From contig NZ_CP048264.1 in the NCBI RefSeq assembly GCF_019469185.1, forward strand, positions 1,860,001 to 1,924,000: DNA of 64,000 nucleotides, read 5' to 3'. The number at the start of each line of letters is the position of its first letter. Positions within the stretch are counted from its first letter, which is position 1. The translations under genes and the position numbers were made by a program. This DNA comes from Gilliamella sp. ESL0441. Lineage in GTDB: Bacteria; Pseudomonadota; Gammaproteobacteria; Enterobacterales; Orbaceae. Shown piece after piece: positions 14,847 through 26,505 of the stretch. Below the pieces are notes generated by a model. It was not told where the DNA came from. It was given only the letters and a program-made list of their open reading frames with translations, and searched no databases.

Positions 14847-15206
14847 CTAATCATCTTTTTTATTATGTTTTTTGATGAAAGACATAAAATCTTTGATACC
14901 ATTTCGCATTAACCATGAGGCAACAATGGATTTTTCTTCTGCGGTTAACTGGTCAAAAGCTGTCATCCAAAGTTGAAAAGGTTCGATTGGAGGTATTACA
15001 TAACTCGCACTCTCTTCTTCAATATATAATGCTTTTTTGACATCAAAAGGTAAACTGCCAATATGGTATTCAAGCGCTTTACCACGAACACCTGTACGTT
15101 TACGTGATGTCCATTTTTCGGCTCTTGCTTTACGATTTATACCTTGTATTGTCGAAGGCATCCCTGCAATGTTTGATAGCTCTTTTGATGAGAACCATTC
15201 TTTCAT
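14847..15206 (-). CDS. MuA-N/Mu-repressor-type winged helix DNA-binding protein
   Basis: A 119-residue product from the ATG at 15206 (MKEWFSSKELSNIAGMPS), chosen for the AGGA 8 bases upstream. Residues 1-65 match the HTH_Tnp_Mu type domain (SSKELSNIAGMPSTIQGIN, then WTSRKRTGVRGKALEYHI, SLPFDVKKAL) found at the N-terminus of MuA transposase and Mu repressor. No transposase catalytic domain follows, only a short helical tail. It is divergent from a Ner-like gene, the arrangement of a Mu early regulatory region. It is probably a domesticated transcription factor. Confidence 0.75.
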   Translation of the reverse strand: MKEWFSSKELSNIAGMPSTIQGINRKARAEKWTSRKRTGVRGKALEYHIGSLPFDVKKALYIEEESASYVIPPIEPFQLWMTAFDQLTAEEKSIVASWLMRNGIKDFMSFIKKHNKKDD

Positions 15207-15385
15207 TTTAACCATCCTACTTTTAAATAACCAGAAAAAAATACAGAAATTTAAGAAACTTTGATACAATAATTAAGAAACTAATTATTAAAACTTTTAA
15301 GCCTTTCATAAGCAAATTACTAGTTTTAATAACTTAAAATCATAACATAGATAATCAAAGTTATAAACTAAGAGGGAATAAAAAA
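15207..15385. promoter_or_regulatory. Divergent regulatory region with repeated TTAAGAAACT
   Basis: Between the Mu-type regulator and the Ner-like gene the 10-mer TTAAGAAACT occurs at 15251-15260 and again at 15273-15282, a 22-base period that places both on one face of the helix. TTCTTAAGAA recurs just after the Ner-like gene (about 15687). These may be operator sites for one or both regulators. Confidence 0.45.
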
Positions 15386-15685
15386 ATGGAAATTAAATCC
15401 AGCGACTGGCATCAGGCCGATATTATAGCTGCATTAAAAAAGAGAGGGACAACGTTATCTGAACTATCTCGTCAATCGGGATTTAGTTCAACAACTCTTT
15501 GCAATGCTCTTGTCAGACCATGGACTAAAGGAGAAATTATTATCGCAACAGCCCTTGATTTAGAGCCTAAAGAGATATGGCCTAGCCGTTATATTGATTT
15601 CAAAACTAATCGCCCAATAAAACGAGTGGTAAGAAATATAAAAAGAAAATCAACAACACATAAAGTTGAAAAAAACAAGGAATAA
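15386..15685 (+). CDS. Ner/Nlp (SfsB)-type DNA-binding regulator
   Basis: A 99-residue product. Residues 6-70 (DWHQADIIAALKKRGTTLSE, ...LCNALVRPWTKGEIIIA, ...PKEIWPSRY) are the Ner winged-helix domain of Mu-like phages and of the chromosomal homologue Nlp/SfsB. A basic tail follows. GAGGG lies upstream of the ATG. Mu Ner represses early genes from the divergent side, and the gene here faces a MuA-N-type gene in the same layout. It may be a remnant of a Mu-like element now used by the host, possibly to control the nearby tail cluster (inference). Confidence 0.85.
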   Translation: MEIKSSDWHQADIIAALKKRGTTLSELSRQSGFSSTTLCNALVRPWTKGEIIIATALDLEPKEIWPSRYIDFKTNRPIKRVVRNIKRKSTTHKVEKNKE

Positions 15686-15696
15686 ATTCTTAAGAA

Positions 15697-15744
15697 ATAA
15701 TATGGAAATATAAAGAAATTTATAATTCTATATTTCCATATTAT
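15697..15744. repeat. 16-bp perfect inverted repeat after the Ner-like gene
   Basis: ATAATATGGAAATATA at 15697-15712 is the exact reverse complement of 15729-15744, with a 16-base loop. It lies just after the stop of the Ner-like gene. It may serve as a low-GC terminator or a protein-binding site. Confidence 0.6.
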
Positions 15745-16350
15745 ATGCATTTATTTTCTTAATATTCATTTTGTATTATTTTTGTTGAAAACGATAAAAC
15801 AATCATTGTTGGCTTAAATATTTTATTTTGCTTACTTATCAAATAGATAATTGATAAATAATTTACATATTAAATCAGCTTAAATTGTTTATTTTATTCC
15901 GTTCAATAAGAATCGTTATGCCTGTGCATTAAAAGAATATATTGAGCAAGATATTTTTTAGAAATATAACATAGTTAACATGGTGAAAAAACTTTGTTCG
16001 AAAAGGAAATAATTAATTTATCAAAAACTCTTTTAGAAAAAGCATAAGTAATAATATAAAGTTATAGATACAAGAAAAACTTAACAGGTTATTCAATGAT
16101 GGTAAAAAGCAGATTTTTAATAGTTGAAACAAATAACATTGACATTCCTGTGCTCATCAATTCACTGAATTATTAAAGTATTTGAAAAATAAAAATGGAC
16201 GTTAAATTCAATTAATTTTTAATAATTTCGAGAATTTATGATGTAACGCGCTAACATAACCTAATAATAATTCAATCTTCGTAACATGACGAATAATATA
16301 ATCATTCCTTTTATAAATCACTCAACCGTTTTAAAACAAAGATTCTTTGC
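15745..16350. other. Gene-free stretch before rnpB
   Basis: About 600 AT-rich bases with stops in all frames and no convincing gene. Short pieces look like decayed coding sequence (for example around 15900-15960), but no family can be named. Confidence 0.5.
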
Positions 16351-16378
16351 TAGACAAAAAGAAACATTCCGCTATACT
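16351..16378 (+). promoter_or_regulatory. rnpB promoter
   Basis: TAGACA (16351-16356), 16 bases, TATACT (16373-16378), placed 7 bases before the expected 5' end of RNase P RNA. Confidence 0.75.
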
Positions 16379-16385
16379 TACTGCC

Positions 16386-16768
<383 letters not shown>

Positions 16769-16774
<6 letters not shown>

Positions 16775-17473
16775 TTTCTCTTGAGGATTCCCGTTTTCAG
16801 CAACATTAGCTTGCTTCTTTTTAGTTAGCCAACGTTTTAAAGCTAGCCAGATTGAGAAGATCAATCCTAAAATCAATAAAAATGCAGGAATAAGCATTAA
16901 AAGTGACATGATCTGCTTCTCATAGGTTTTAAAAATTGGTGATAAACCAAATAGATAGCCTAATGTAACAATCAAGAAAATCCATAATGTTGCACTAATC
17001 CAATTATAAATATGAAATTTTCTGCTATGTAACCCAGACAATCCCGCCATCATCGGTAATAATGTTCGTACAAAGGCGATAAAACGACCAATAAATAGGG
17101 CTTGTAATCCATATTTATGGAATAAAACTTCAGATTTATGATGATATTTTTCAGGCAGGTGTTCCATCCAACCTTTTACAAGTTTGGTATTACCTAACCA
17201 AAGGCCTTGTATATAACCTAGCCAAGTTCCTAAGGCAGCAGCAGCTATTAATATGACATTAATTAACCCGAAATGGAAAACATCAAGACTAATTAGCACT
17301 CCTGTTAAAAACAGTAAACTGTCACCTGGTAAAAAAGCCGCCGGCAATACACCATTTTCTAATAATATAATAACAAACAACATACCATATAATGTCCACA
17401 AGACATTAGGGTTTGAAAGTGTTGCAACATCCATATTTATAAAAGCTTGATAAAGAGTAATGATTGTTTCCAT
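16769..17473 (-). CDS. DedA-family membrane protein, YqjA/YghB type
   Basis: A 234-residue multi-span membrane protein. LLENGVLPAAFLPGDSLLF and IGRFIAFVRTLLPMMAGLSG hold the acidic and arginine residues required in YqjA and YghB. The family is linked to lipid flipping, proton motive force maintenance and cell division under stress. The gene converges on rnpB and overlaps its 3' edge, so expression of the two could interfere. Confidence 0.9.
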
Positions 17474-17502
17474 TTATTTTAAAATCCTATTCATCTAAGT
17501 TA

Positions 17503-18960
17503 TTAGTGGTTAATAGTACCACCTACAGTTAAATTATTCACTTTCAATGTTGGTTGCCCAACACCTACTGGTACACTTTGTCCGGCTTTACCACAGACAC
17601 CTACGCCAGAATCTAATGCAAGATCATTGCCTACCATAGATATTTGTTGCATCGTTTCAATGCCGGAACCAATAAGCGTTGCACCCTTTACCGGAGTAGT
17701 AATTTTGCCTTTTTCAATCAAATAGGCTTCTGAAGTAGAAAAAACAAATTTACCTGATGTTATATCCACTTGTCCACCTGCAAAATTAGGTGCATAGAGA
17801 CCATAATCAACACTGCTGATAATCTCTTCAAAACTTGAATTACCTGGCAACATGTAAGTATTCGTCATGCGTGGCATTGGAAGACAAGCATAACTTTCTC
17901 GACGCCCATTACCTGTTGAGTGGGTATTCATTAACCGAGCATTAAGCTTATCGAACATGTAACCTTTAAGTAAACCATTCTCAATAAGTACAGTTTTTTG
18001 ACTTGGTGTACCTTCATCGTCAATAGTCAACGAGCCACGGCGATTCTCTATCGTTCCATCATCTACGATGGTACAAAGTTCAGAAGTCACTTGTTCACCG
18101 ATTTTATTTGAGAATACAGAACTATTTTTACGGTTAAAATCACCTTCTAACCCATGCCCTACTGCCTCATGCAATAATACTCCAGGCCAACCAGCCCCTA
18201 AAATTACAGGCATTGTCCCAGCAGGTGCCGCTTTTGCCGATAATAAAACTAAAGCTTGTCTTACCGCCTCGTGAGCAAAACTGTCTGCTACGGTTTCGGA
18301 GGTTTTGGGATTAATGGTTAAAAAATGCTCATAACCAAAACGACCACCTCCTCCACTTGATCCTCGCTCACGTTTACCATCTTGTTCAACTAACACTGAA
18401 ATAGATAATCTTACCAATGGTCTAATATCCGCACACAACGTACCATCAGTTGCAGCAATTAAAACATCTTCATAGCTACCTGTTAAACTTACTGAAACTT
18501 CAGTTACTTTAGAATCCAAAGAACGAATCAATTTATCAAGATGTTTTAACAACGCAATTTTTTGTTCTTGGCTAAAACTGTTTATTGGATTTAAAGAATG
18601 ATAAATCGGAACGGTATCAACGTTTTTAAGTGGTGTGACTAAAACAGGTGCTTGCACTTTAGTAATCGAATTCGCTGCCACTACACTTTGCTCTAAACGC
18701 ATTAAAGATAGCTGATCCGTATAAGCAAATCCTGTTTTTTCACCAACAATAGCTCTAACTCCGACACCTTGATCACGATGAAAAGAGGCATTTTTAATAA
18801 TGCCATCCTCAATAGACCAACTTTCATAAAAACCCGATAAAAAGTATAAATCGCCATAATCAATTTGTCTTGAACTCAACATATCTAATAAACGCAAAAT
18901 ATCCGTTTGACTTAGATTATTTGGTTGGAGTAATCGATCACTTACTTCAGTTACAATCAT
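17503..18960 (-). CDS. tldD: TldD metalloprotease subunit
   Basis: A 485-residue product (E. coli TldD 481). The zinc-binding [11 protein letters not shown] motif and the Gly-rich surrounds ([12 protein letters not shown]) identify TldD. With TldE it forms a heterodimeric protease that trims unfolded peptides, including microcin B17 precursor and CcdA. TldE is not in this window. It lies downstream of rng, as in enterobacteria where tldD follows the mre-rng block. Confidence 0.97.
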   Translation of the reverse strand: MIVTEVSDRLLQPNNLSQTDILRLLDMLSSRQIDYGDLYFLSGFYESWSIEDGIIKNASFHRDQGVGVRAIVGEKTGFAYTDQLSLMRLEQSVVAANSITKVQAPVLVTPLKNVDTVPIYHSLNPINSFSQEQKIALLKHLDKLIRSLDSKVTEVSVSLTGSYEDVLIAATDGTLCADIRPLVRLSISVLVEQDGKRERGSSGGGGRFGYEHFLTINPKTSETVADSFAHEAVRQALVLLSAKAAPAGTMPVILGAGWPGVLLHEAVGHGLEGDFNRKNSSVFSNKIGEQVTSELCTIVDDGTIENRRGSLTIDDEGTPSQKTVLIENGLLKGYMFDKLNARLMNTHSTGNGRRESYACLPMPRMTNTYMLPGNSSFEEIISSVDYGLYAPNFAGGQVDITSGKFVFSTSEAYLIEKGKITTPVKGATLIGSGIETMQQISMVGNDLALDSGVGVCGKAGQSVPVGVGQPTLKVNNLTVGGTINH

Positions 18961-19102
18961 AAATTCCTTTATATTTTCTTCTAAATTAAATACAAGTTTA
19001 AAGTTGGTAATACCTATTTGATAGATTAATGTTTATCTCAAGCGTAAACGCTCTACAATGAAATATATTGTTCATTTTTGATATTTCAATACCTTATAGG
19101 AT

Positions 19103-20578
19103 TTACATCAATACTACATCATATTGTTCTTGGATATAAAGTGGTTCAACTTTAACTTCAACACGTTTTCCAACAAACACTTTAACTTCAGCAAGTGCAT
19201 GCGATTCATCATTGTTTAACGCATTAGCAACTGCCGCTGAGGCATACACCAATAGATATTCAGAACGATGTGCTTTATGAACTCGAACTATTTCACGTAA
19301 TATTTCGTTACATACTGTTTCAACAGATTTAACAATACCTCGCCCCTTACAAGCAGGACATTCTTCACATAAAATATGTCCTAAACTTTCACGGGTACGT
19401 TTTCTTGTCATTTCAACCAAACCTAGACTTGAAAATGAATTAATCGTTGTTCTGGCTCTATCTTTTGATAGAAAGTCTTGCAGTGATTGGAGTACACGTT
19501 CTTGATGCAAACTTTGTTGCATATCAATGAAATCAATAATGATAATACCACCCAAATTTCGCAAACGTAACTGACGAGCAATAGCAATGGTTGCTTCAAT
19601 ATTGGTATTAAAAATTGTCTCTTCAAGATTTCGATGCCCGACAAATGCCCCAGTGTTAATATCAATCGTCGTCATGGCTTCGGTTTGGTCAATAATTAAA
19701 TATCCCCCTGACTTCAATTTAACTTTACGATCAAGTGCACGTTGAATTTCATTTTCTGTATCGTAAAGATCGAATATTGGCGCACTTCCACGATAATGTG
19801 ATAATTTGTCCGTGACTTCAGGCATAAATTCTTGGGTAAACTCAACTAGCAAATCATAGGTCAATTTTGAGTCAACTAAAATTCGCTCAATAGGGTCACC
19901 AACGAAATCACGTAACACGCGTTGAGATAATTGTAGTTCACCATATACCAAGTTTTTTGTGGTAGGTCGAGCCATACGCTCTTGAATCTTTGACCATAGC
20001 CGTTTTAGAAAATTAGCATCTTGTTCTAATTCATGGGCGCTTGCACCTTCCGCTGCGGTTCGAACGATAAAACCACCTTGTTCAGTGACATATTGCTCAA
20101 CAATTTTTTTTAATCTTTCTCGTTCTTCTTCGCTATCAATACGTTGCGAAGTCGCCACATGGGCTGAATTAGGACCAGGCATTAAAACTAAATAGCGGGA
20201 AGGTAAGGTAATATCAGTAGTCAATCTTGCACCTTTAGTACCTAAGGGATCTTTGACGACTTGTACCATTATATCCTGCCCTTGACGGACAAGTTCCGAG
20301 ATATCTTTAACTTGAAATTGCTCTTGTTCACTATCTGAAACACATTCAGTATGTGGCATGATGTCAGAAGCATGTAAAAAAGCTGCTTTTTCAAGACCTA
20401 TATCGACAAATGCAGCCTGCATACCTGGTAATATTCGGATAATCTTTCCTTTATAAATATTACCAACAATACCTCGTCGTGATTCACGATCAACATGAAT
20501 CTCTTGTAAAACACCATCTTCAATATAAGCGACACGCGTTTCTGAAGGAGTGACATTCATTAATAGCTCTACAGACAT
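19103..20578 (-). CDS. rng: Ribonuclease G
   Basis: A 491-residue product (E. coli 489). It has an N-terminal S1 RNA-binding domain (GIVGNIYKGKIIRILPGMQA), an RNase H-like and DNase I-like catalytic part with IDINTGAFVG and IIIIDFIDM holding the metal-binding aspartates, and the zinc-link CPACKGRG. It matures the 5' end of 16S rRNA and degrades some mRNAs. It sits 25 bases after mreD in the mre operon order of enterobacteria. Confidence 0.97.
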   Translation of the reverse strand: MSVELLMNVTPSETRVAYIEDGVLQEIHVDRESRRGIVGNIYKGKIIRILPGMQAAFVDIGLEKAAFLHASDIMPHTECVSDSEQEQFQVKDISELVRQGQDIMVQVVKDPLGTKGARLTTDITLPSRYLVLMPGPNSAHVATSQRIDSEEERERLKKIVEQYVTEQGGFIVRTAAEGASAHELEQDANFLKRLWSKIQERMARPTTKNLVYGELQLSQRVLRDFVGDPIERILVDSKLTYDLLVEFTQEFMPEVTDKLSHYRGSAPIFDLYDTENEIQRALDRKVKLKSGGYLIIDQTEAMTTIDINTGAFVGHRNLEETIFNTNIEATIAIARQLRLRNLGGIIIIDFIDMQQSLHQERVLQSLQDFLSKDRARTTINSFSSLGLVEMTRKRTRESLGHILCEECPACKGRGIVKSVETVCNEILREIVRVHKAHRSEYLLVYASAAVANALNNDESHALAEVKVFVGKRVEVKVEPLYIQEQYDVVLM

Positions 20579-20603
20579 AAAAATTTCCTTGATTGAAAGT
20601 CAA

Positions 20604-21089
20604 TTAATTGATCGCATAACGTCGTCTTACAAGTCGCAAAAATAGGTAAATTACTATCCATAATAAACTGTCAATCAAACTTGATAGTAAAATAAGTGGG
20701 GACATAGTTATAATGTGATAAATAGCTATCTGAAATAATATTAATAATAAATTATAACATATTGAGATACCAAATATGATGAAGGATTGCTGCCATAATG
20801 CTAAATTACGCACCAATTGATATCTAAAAATTAATAGATAAGCAATTATCGAAAAAATGAACGCATGGATACCTAATATCGTACCAGAAAATAGATCCAT
20901 GACAAGCCCAAAAATAAAAGCAGTACCTATTCCAACACGATGTGGTAAAGCAATAAACCAGTAAGCCAATATTAACATCAACCAATGAGGTTTAAAAATA
21001 TTGTAAGATGACGACCAAGGTATAATTTGCAAACACAACCCAAAAAATAGGGTAATCCAAATAATTAATATTCCTCTATGGCTCCTCAT
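20604..21089 (-). CDS. mreD: Rod shape protein MreD
   Basis: A 161-residue, highly hydrophobic protein (E. coli 162) with about five membrane spans. GTAFIFGLVMDLFSGTILGIHA is the MreD signature region, and it ends in a basic tail LVRRRYAIN. It overlaps mreC by 14 bases. It is part of the elongasome that links MreC to the cell wall synthases. It is intact although the mreB copy upstream is broken. Confidence 0.95.
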   Translation of the reverse strand: MRSHRGILIIWITLFFGLCLQIIPWSSSYNIFKPHWLMLILAYWFIALPHRVGIGTAFIFGLVMDLFSGTILGIHAFIFSIIAYLLIFRYQLVRNLALWQQSFIIFGISICYNLLLILFQIAIYHIITMSPLILLSSLIDSLLWIVIYLFLRLVRRRYAIN

Positions 21090-21918
21090 GTTTTACTCCT
21101 TGGTCACCCCATAGTAACAATAGATAACGCAGACGTTTTAAATCGGCTGTTGGTGTTGCTGAAATAAGTGGGGATGAATCGCTAATATCAATCTTCACTG
21201 ATGTCACTATCGCTACAGGGTATCCTTCAGGAAATCGCCCATCTAGTCCAGAAGTGACTAAAACATCCCCTACTTTAATGTCAACATTATTCGGTAAAAA
21301 ATCAAGGGTGAGATCATTGTTACATCCATTACCGACAGCAACCATTGATATATCATTTCTTTGTATTTGAACGGGTATTGCATGTTGATAATCACAAACT
21401 AAAATAGCTCTGCTAGTGTTCTGTGCGATTTCGTAAATTTGCCCAACGATTCCCTTTTCATCAATGATAGGTTGCCCTATATATACACCATCATTTTTTC
21501 CTTTATTGATTACTACCTGATAAGCATATGGGTTAGTATCAGCCAATAAAACTTGTGCAGCCATTTTATGCTCTTCATGCCATAAAGGTGCTTTCAATAA
21601 CTCTCTCAACCGATTGTTTTCATGTCTCAAATGTTCAAGCAACAAAAGATCTGCTTTTTTATTCATTAACTCTTCATTTAATTTTTCATTTTCAGAGGCT
21701 AACTCTTCTCGTGTTTTTGCCATTTCATGAAGTGAATCAAACGAAGCTCTAGGTGAATTTGAAACATGATAAAGTGGTGAAACAATACTATCTAAGTAAT
21801 AACGAACTTCGTTAAAAGGACGATAATTTATATCAAGTATTATTAAGATCAAAGCGAGCAATATTGAGGTCAATAATTGCACACTAAGAGGAGAACGATT
21901 AGAAAAAAGTAATTTCAT
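21076..21918 (-). CDS. mreC: Rod shape protein MreC
   Basis: A 280-residue product with one N-terminal membrane span (about residues 15-30), a coiled coil (about 65-105) and a beta-barrel periplasmic domain with INKGKNDGVYIGQPIID, VGQIYEIAQNTSRAILV and VLVTSGLDGRFPEGYPVA. It lacks the Pro/Gln-rich C-terminal tail of the longer E. coli protein (367). It scaffolds the elongasome in the periplasm. Confidence 0.95.
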   Translation of the reverse strand: MKLLFSNRSPLSVQLLTSILLALILIILDINYRPFNEVRYYLDSIVSPLYHVSNSPRASFDSLHEMAKTREELASENEKLNEELMNKKADLLLLEHLRHENNRLRELLKAPLWHEEHKMAAQVLLADTNPYAYQVVINKGKNDGVYIGQPIIDEKGIVGQIYEIAQNTSRAILVCDYQHAIPVQIQRNDISMVAVGNGCNNDLTLDFLPNNVDIKVGDVLVTSGLDGRFPEGYPVAIVTSVKIDISDSSPLISATPTADLKRLRYLLLLWGDQGVKHEEP

Positions 21919-21943
21919 TGTTCAGTACTTACCTATAAAATAC

Positions 21944-22813
<870 letters not shown>

Positions 22814-23278
22814 ATGGATATACGCAAAATTAAAAAATTAATCGAGTTAGTTGAAGAATCAGGTATTTCAGAACTTGAAATATCTGAGGGTGAAGAATCA
22901 GTACGCATTAGTCGCACTGTAGCAACAACAAACTATTCTGCGCCTGTACAAAATATTCAAATACCTCAACCAGCTCCTGTTGTTGTAACTTCAGCTTCTT
23001 CAGCAGAAGAAGTCATCAACGATGTAGCATCAGTTGATGTTTCTGGTTCAACAATAAAATCTCCAATGGTAGGGACCTTCTATCGTACTCCAAGTCCTGA
23101 GTCAAAAGCTTTTGTTGAAGTTGGACAAACTGTCAATGTTGGCGATGTACTTTGCATTGTCGAAGCGATGAAAATGATGAATCAAATTGAATCAGAAAAA
23201 GCAGGGACTATTAAAGCTATTTTAGTTGAAAATGGTCAACCCGTTGAATTTGATCAACCATTATTCATTATTGAATAA
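22814..23278 (+). CDS. accB: Biotin carboxyl carrier protein of acetyl-CoA carboxylase
   Basis: A 154-residue product. The N-terminal part ([18 protein letters not shown]) and a Pro/Ala/Ser-rich linker (about residues 45-75) precede the biotinyl domain. The biotinylated Lys120 lies in [11 protein letters not shown], and the protruding thumb ([15 protein letters not shown]) is typical of the AccB subfamily. It carries CO2 from AccC to the AccAD transferase in fatty acid synthesis. It is followed by accC 42 bases on. Confidence 0.98.
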   Translation: MDIRKIKKLIELVEESGISELEISEGEESVRISRTVATTNYSAPVQNIQIPQPAPVVVTSASSAEEVINDVASVDVSGSTIKSPMVGTFYRTPSPESKAFVEVGQTVNVGDVLCIVEAMKMMNQIESEKAGTIKAILVENGQPVEFDQPLFIIE

Positions 23279-23320
23279 TCAGAATTTATTTAATTAATTT
23301 ATACGATTAAGAGATTGAAT

Positions 23321-24667
23321 ATGCTTGATAAAATTCTTATTGCTAATCGTGGAGAAATTGCTCTACGCATTTTACGTGCATGTAAAGAACTTGGAATTAA
23401 AACTGTTGCTGTTCATTCTTCGGCAGATAAAGATCTGAAACATGTGCTTCTTGCAGATGAAACCGTTTGTATCGGTCCTGCAGCATCTGCCAAAAGTTAC
23501 CTTAATATTCCAGCATTAATCTCTGCAGCCGAAGTAACAGGTGCAGCAGCTATTCATCCAGGATATGGTTTCTTATCAGAAAATGCTGATTTTGCTGAAC
23601 AAGTTGAACGTTCTGGTTTTATTTTTGTCGGTCCAAAACCTGATACAATCCGTTTAATGGGTGATAAAGTATCAGCCATTGAAGCGATGAAAAAAGCGGG
23701 TGTGCCTTGCGTACCTGGTTCAGATGGCCCGTTGAGCAATAATATTGAAACAAACAAAGAAATTGCTAAAAAAATCGGTTACCCTGTTATTATCAAAGCA
23801 TCTGGTGGTGGCGGTGGTCGTGGTATGCGTATTGTTCGTGAAGAAAAAGATCTTGAACAATCGATTAAAATGACCAAATTAGAAGCCAAAACCGCATTTA
23901 ATAATGATATGGTTTATATGGAAAAATTCCTTGAAAATCCACGTCATATTGAAATACAAGTGCTTTCAGATGGTCAAGGTAATGCAGTTTATTTAGGTGA
24001 GCGTGATTGCTCAATGCAAAGACGTCACCAAAAAGTAGTAGAAGAAGCACCAGCCGTCGGTATTACGCCTAAAATGCGTAAATTTATCGGAGAGCGTTGC
24101 GTTAATGCTTGTATTGAAATTGGTTATCGTGGCGCAGGTACATTTGAGTTTTTATTTGAAGATGGCGAGTTTTACTTTATTGAAATGAACACGCGTATTC
24201 AAGTAGAACATCCTGTTACAGAAATGATTACTGGTGTTGATTTAATTCGAGAACAAATCTTAATTGCAGCAGGAAAACCGCTTTCAATTAAACAGAGTGA
24301 TATTCATATTAAAGGTCATGCGATTGAATGCAGAATTAACGCAGAAGATCCAAAAACATTTATGCCATCACCTGGTAAAATTACCCGTTTTCATGCTCCG
24401 GGTGGGTTTGGTATTCGTTGGGAATCTCATATCTATGCCGGTTATACTGTACCGCCATATTATGATTCGATGATTGGTAAATTGATTGCATATGGAGAAA
24501 CTCGTGAAGTAGCAATCGCTCGCATGAAAAATGCGTTAGCAGAACTCGTTATCGATGGTATCAAAACTAATATTGATCTTCATATCGAAATTATGAATGA
24601 TAAAAACTTCCAAAAAGGTGGAACAAATATCCATTACTTAGAGAAAAAATTAGGCATTTACGAGTAG
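23321..24667 (+). CDS. accC: Biotin carboxylase
   Basis: A 448-residue product from the ATG at 23321 ([17 protein letters not shown]), the family's start; a TTG two codons earlier is ignored. The ATP-grasp loop [24 protein letters not shown], and [14 protein letters not shown] are present. It carboxylates the biotin on AccB with bicarbonate and ATP. It is close to identical in plan to E. coli AccC (449). A strong terminator follows. Confidence 0.98.
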   Translation: MLDKILIANRGEIALRILRACKELGIKTVAVHSSADKDLKHVLLADETVCIGPAASAKSYLNIPALISAAEVTGAAAIHPGYGFLSENADFAEQVERSGFIFVGPKPDTIRLMGDKVSAIEAMKKAGVPCVPGSDGPLSNNIETNKEIAKKIGYPVIIKASGGGGGRGMRIVREEKDLEQSIKMTKLEAKTAFNNDMVYMEKFLENPRHIEIQVLSDGQGNAVYLGERDCSMQRRHQKVVEEAPAVGITPKMRKFIGERCVNACIEIGYRGAGTFEFLFEDGEFYFIEMNTRIQVEHPVTEMITGVDLIREQILIAAGKPLSIKQSDIHIKGHAIECRINAEDPKTFMPSPGKITRFHAPGGFGIRWESHIYAGYTVPPYYDSMIGKLIAYGETREVAIARMKNALAELVIDGIKTNIDLHIEIMNDKNFQKGGTNIHYLEKKLGIYE

Positions 24668-24763
24668 TCTGCTAATGTCTAATCTCGACAATAATATTGA
24701 TATATTATTATGTTAATTATCTGATTTATCAGATTATTAACAAAACTTAATGATTCCACTTAT

Positions 24764-24792
24764 CCGCCGACTTATGTCGGCGGTATTTTTTT
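24764..24792 (+). terminator. accBC terminator
   Basis: CCGCCGAC-TTAT-GTCGGCGG followed by TATTTTTTT, about 100 bases after the accC stop and just before the end of convergent yadH. Confidence 0.92.
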
Positions 24793-24797
24793 ACCGC

Positions 24798-25568
24798 TTA
24801 GCTTCTTAATCCTTTACCGCTCTCAATTAATCGCCATACAGCAATATACAGAATCACCACAAACAAGATAAGCATAGAAAAAGTGATCCATAGCGAAACA
24901 TCGGTGGTGCCAAGAAAACCATAACGGAAGCCATTAATCATATAGACAATAGGATTCAATTTAGATACCCATTGCCAAAATGTCGGTAGTAACGTAATTG
25001 AATAAAATACACCACCTAGATAAGTCAGTGGCGTTAATACAAATGTAGGAATAATACTAATATCATCAAATGTCTTTGCATAAACTGCATTCAATAATCC
25101 AGCTAGCGAAAATAGAATTGAAGTGAGTAGTAATGTGAAAACGACAAATACCCAAGAGTGAACTTCATATGTCACAAAAAAGAGCGATACTATTGTCACT
25201 AAAGTGCCTGTTAAAATACCTCGAATAACGCCACCACCAACAAATCCCCAAATTAAGATATGTGTTGGTACCGGTGCAACTAAAAGCTCTTCAATATTAC
25301 GTTGAAATTTGGCACTAAAAAATGATGAACAAACATTCGTATAAGAGTTGGTAATTACCGACATCATAATTAATCCTGGTACTATAAATGCCATATAACT
25401 ATGACCACCCATATTGCCAACTCGTGACCCAATTAAATTGCCAAAAATTATAAAATAAAGTGACATAGTAATAACGGGTGGTATCAAGGTTTGGATCCAA
25501 ATTCTTAAAAAACGTATGACCTCTTTGCGCCAGATACTTTTTAAGGCTATCCAGTATAAATTATTCAT
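24798..25568 (-). CDS. yadH: ABC-2 type transporter permease YadH
   Basis: A 256-residue product from the ATG at 25568 (MNNLYWIALKSIWRKEV), matching the length of E. coli YadH. Six membrane spans and the ABC-2 signature region (FSAKFQRNIEELLVAPV; TPLTYLGGVFYSI) are present. The frame extends upstream to 25625 inside yadG and is not used. It overlaps yadG by 8 bases. It is the membrane half of an exporter of unknown substrate. Confidence 0.93.
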   Translation of the reverse strand: MNNLYWIALKSIWRKEVIRFLRIWIQTLIPPVITMSLYFIIFGNLIGSRVGNMGGHSYMAFIVPGLIMMSVITNSYTNVCSSFFSAKFQRNIEELLVAPVPTHILIWGFVGGGVIRGILTGTLVTIVSLFFVTYEVHSWVFVVFTLLLTSILFSLAGLLNAVYAKTFDDISIIPTFVLTPLTYLGGVFYSITLLPTFWQWVSKLNPIVYMINGFRYGFLGTTDVSLWITFSMLILFVVILYIAVWRLIESGKGLRS

Positions 25569-26505
25569 TATCGGCTCCTTTTGTTTGAGTATCATTACGC
25601 ACCAAATCAACAAATAACTCTTCAAGTCGATTGGTTTTATTGCGCATGCTGATTACGTTGATTTTTTGTTGATTAAGTTGCTCAAACAATTGATTTAATC
25701 CATGCTGTTTATCGACTTTAACTTCTAATATACCTGGCTCAATGTTAGTAAAGGTATACCCGGTTAGCTCCAAGGGGTGAGAGGTTGGCAAATAATCAAT
25801 AATAATCGTTTCAGATTGACTATTCGCCAGTAAATCACGCATAGAGGAATTAGCAATGAGTTCACCATGTTGAATAATACCAATATGCCGACATAACATC
25901 TCTGCTTCTTCTAAATAATGTGTAGTCAGAATAATAGTAATACCCTGACGATTAATTTCTCTTAAAAAATCCCACATGGAACGTCGTAATTCAATATCAA
26001 CCCCTGCCGTTGGTTCATCGAGAATTAATAATTTAGGTTCATGAACAAGCGCTCTTGCTATCATCAATCGTCTTTTCATGCCACCTGATAACATGCCTGC
26101 CCGGCTATTACGCTTATCCCAAAGATCTAAAATCCGTAAATATTTTTCAGCACGTTCGAGTGCTAATTTACGGGGTAATCCATAGTATCCTCCTTGGTTT
26201 GCAACAATTTGGAGTACTTCTTCAAACTGATTGAAATTAAATTCTTGTGGCACTAGCCCTAACTGCCTTTTGGCATTGACGATATCTTTATCTAAATCAA
26301 ATCCAAAAATTTTAACTTGACCCGATGTTTTGGTAACTAGCGAACTAATAATACCAATTGTAGTCGATTTCCCGGCACCGTTTGGTCCAAGCAAAGCATA
26401 AAAATCACCTGCCTGAACAGTTAAATTAATACCTTTTAATGCTTCTACACCATTTTTGTAAATTTTTTTGAGTTCAATTAACTCAAGAGCAGGAATAGAT
26501 GACAT
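25561..26505 (-). CDS. yadG: ABC transporter ATPase YadG
   Basis: A 314-residue product. Walker A GPNGAGKST, signature LSGGMKRRL, Walker B LLILDEPTAGVD and the switch His in TTHYLEEAE are all present, with a C-terminal extension typical of drug and polysaccharide exporter ATPases. Partner of YadH. No nearby regulator suggests a substrate. Confidence 0.93.
   Translation of the reverse strand: MSSIPALELIELKKIYKNGVEALKGINLTVQAGDFYALLGPNGAGKSTTIGIISSLVTKTSGQVKIFGFDLDKDIVNAKRQLGLVPQEFNFNQFEEVLQIVANQGGYYGLPRKLALERAEKYLRILDLWDKRNSRAGMLSGGMKRRLMIARALVHEPKLLILDEPTAGVDIELRRSMWDFLREINRQGITIILTTHYLEEAEMLCRHIGIIQHGELIANSSMRDLLANSQSETIIIDYLPTSHPLELTGYTFTNIEPGILEVKVDKQHGLNQLFEQLNQQKINVISMRNKTNRLEELFVDLVRNDTQTKGADNE

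Noticed and set aside
15890-16100. Possible decayed gene before rnpB
   Set aside because: Short coding-like pieces, but frequent stops and no recognisable family.
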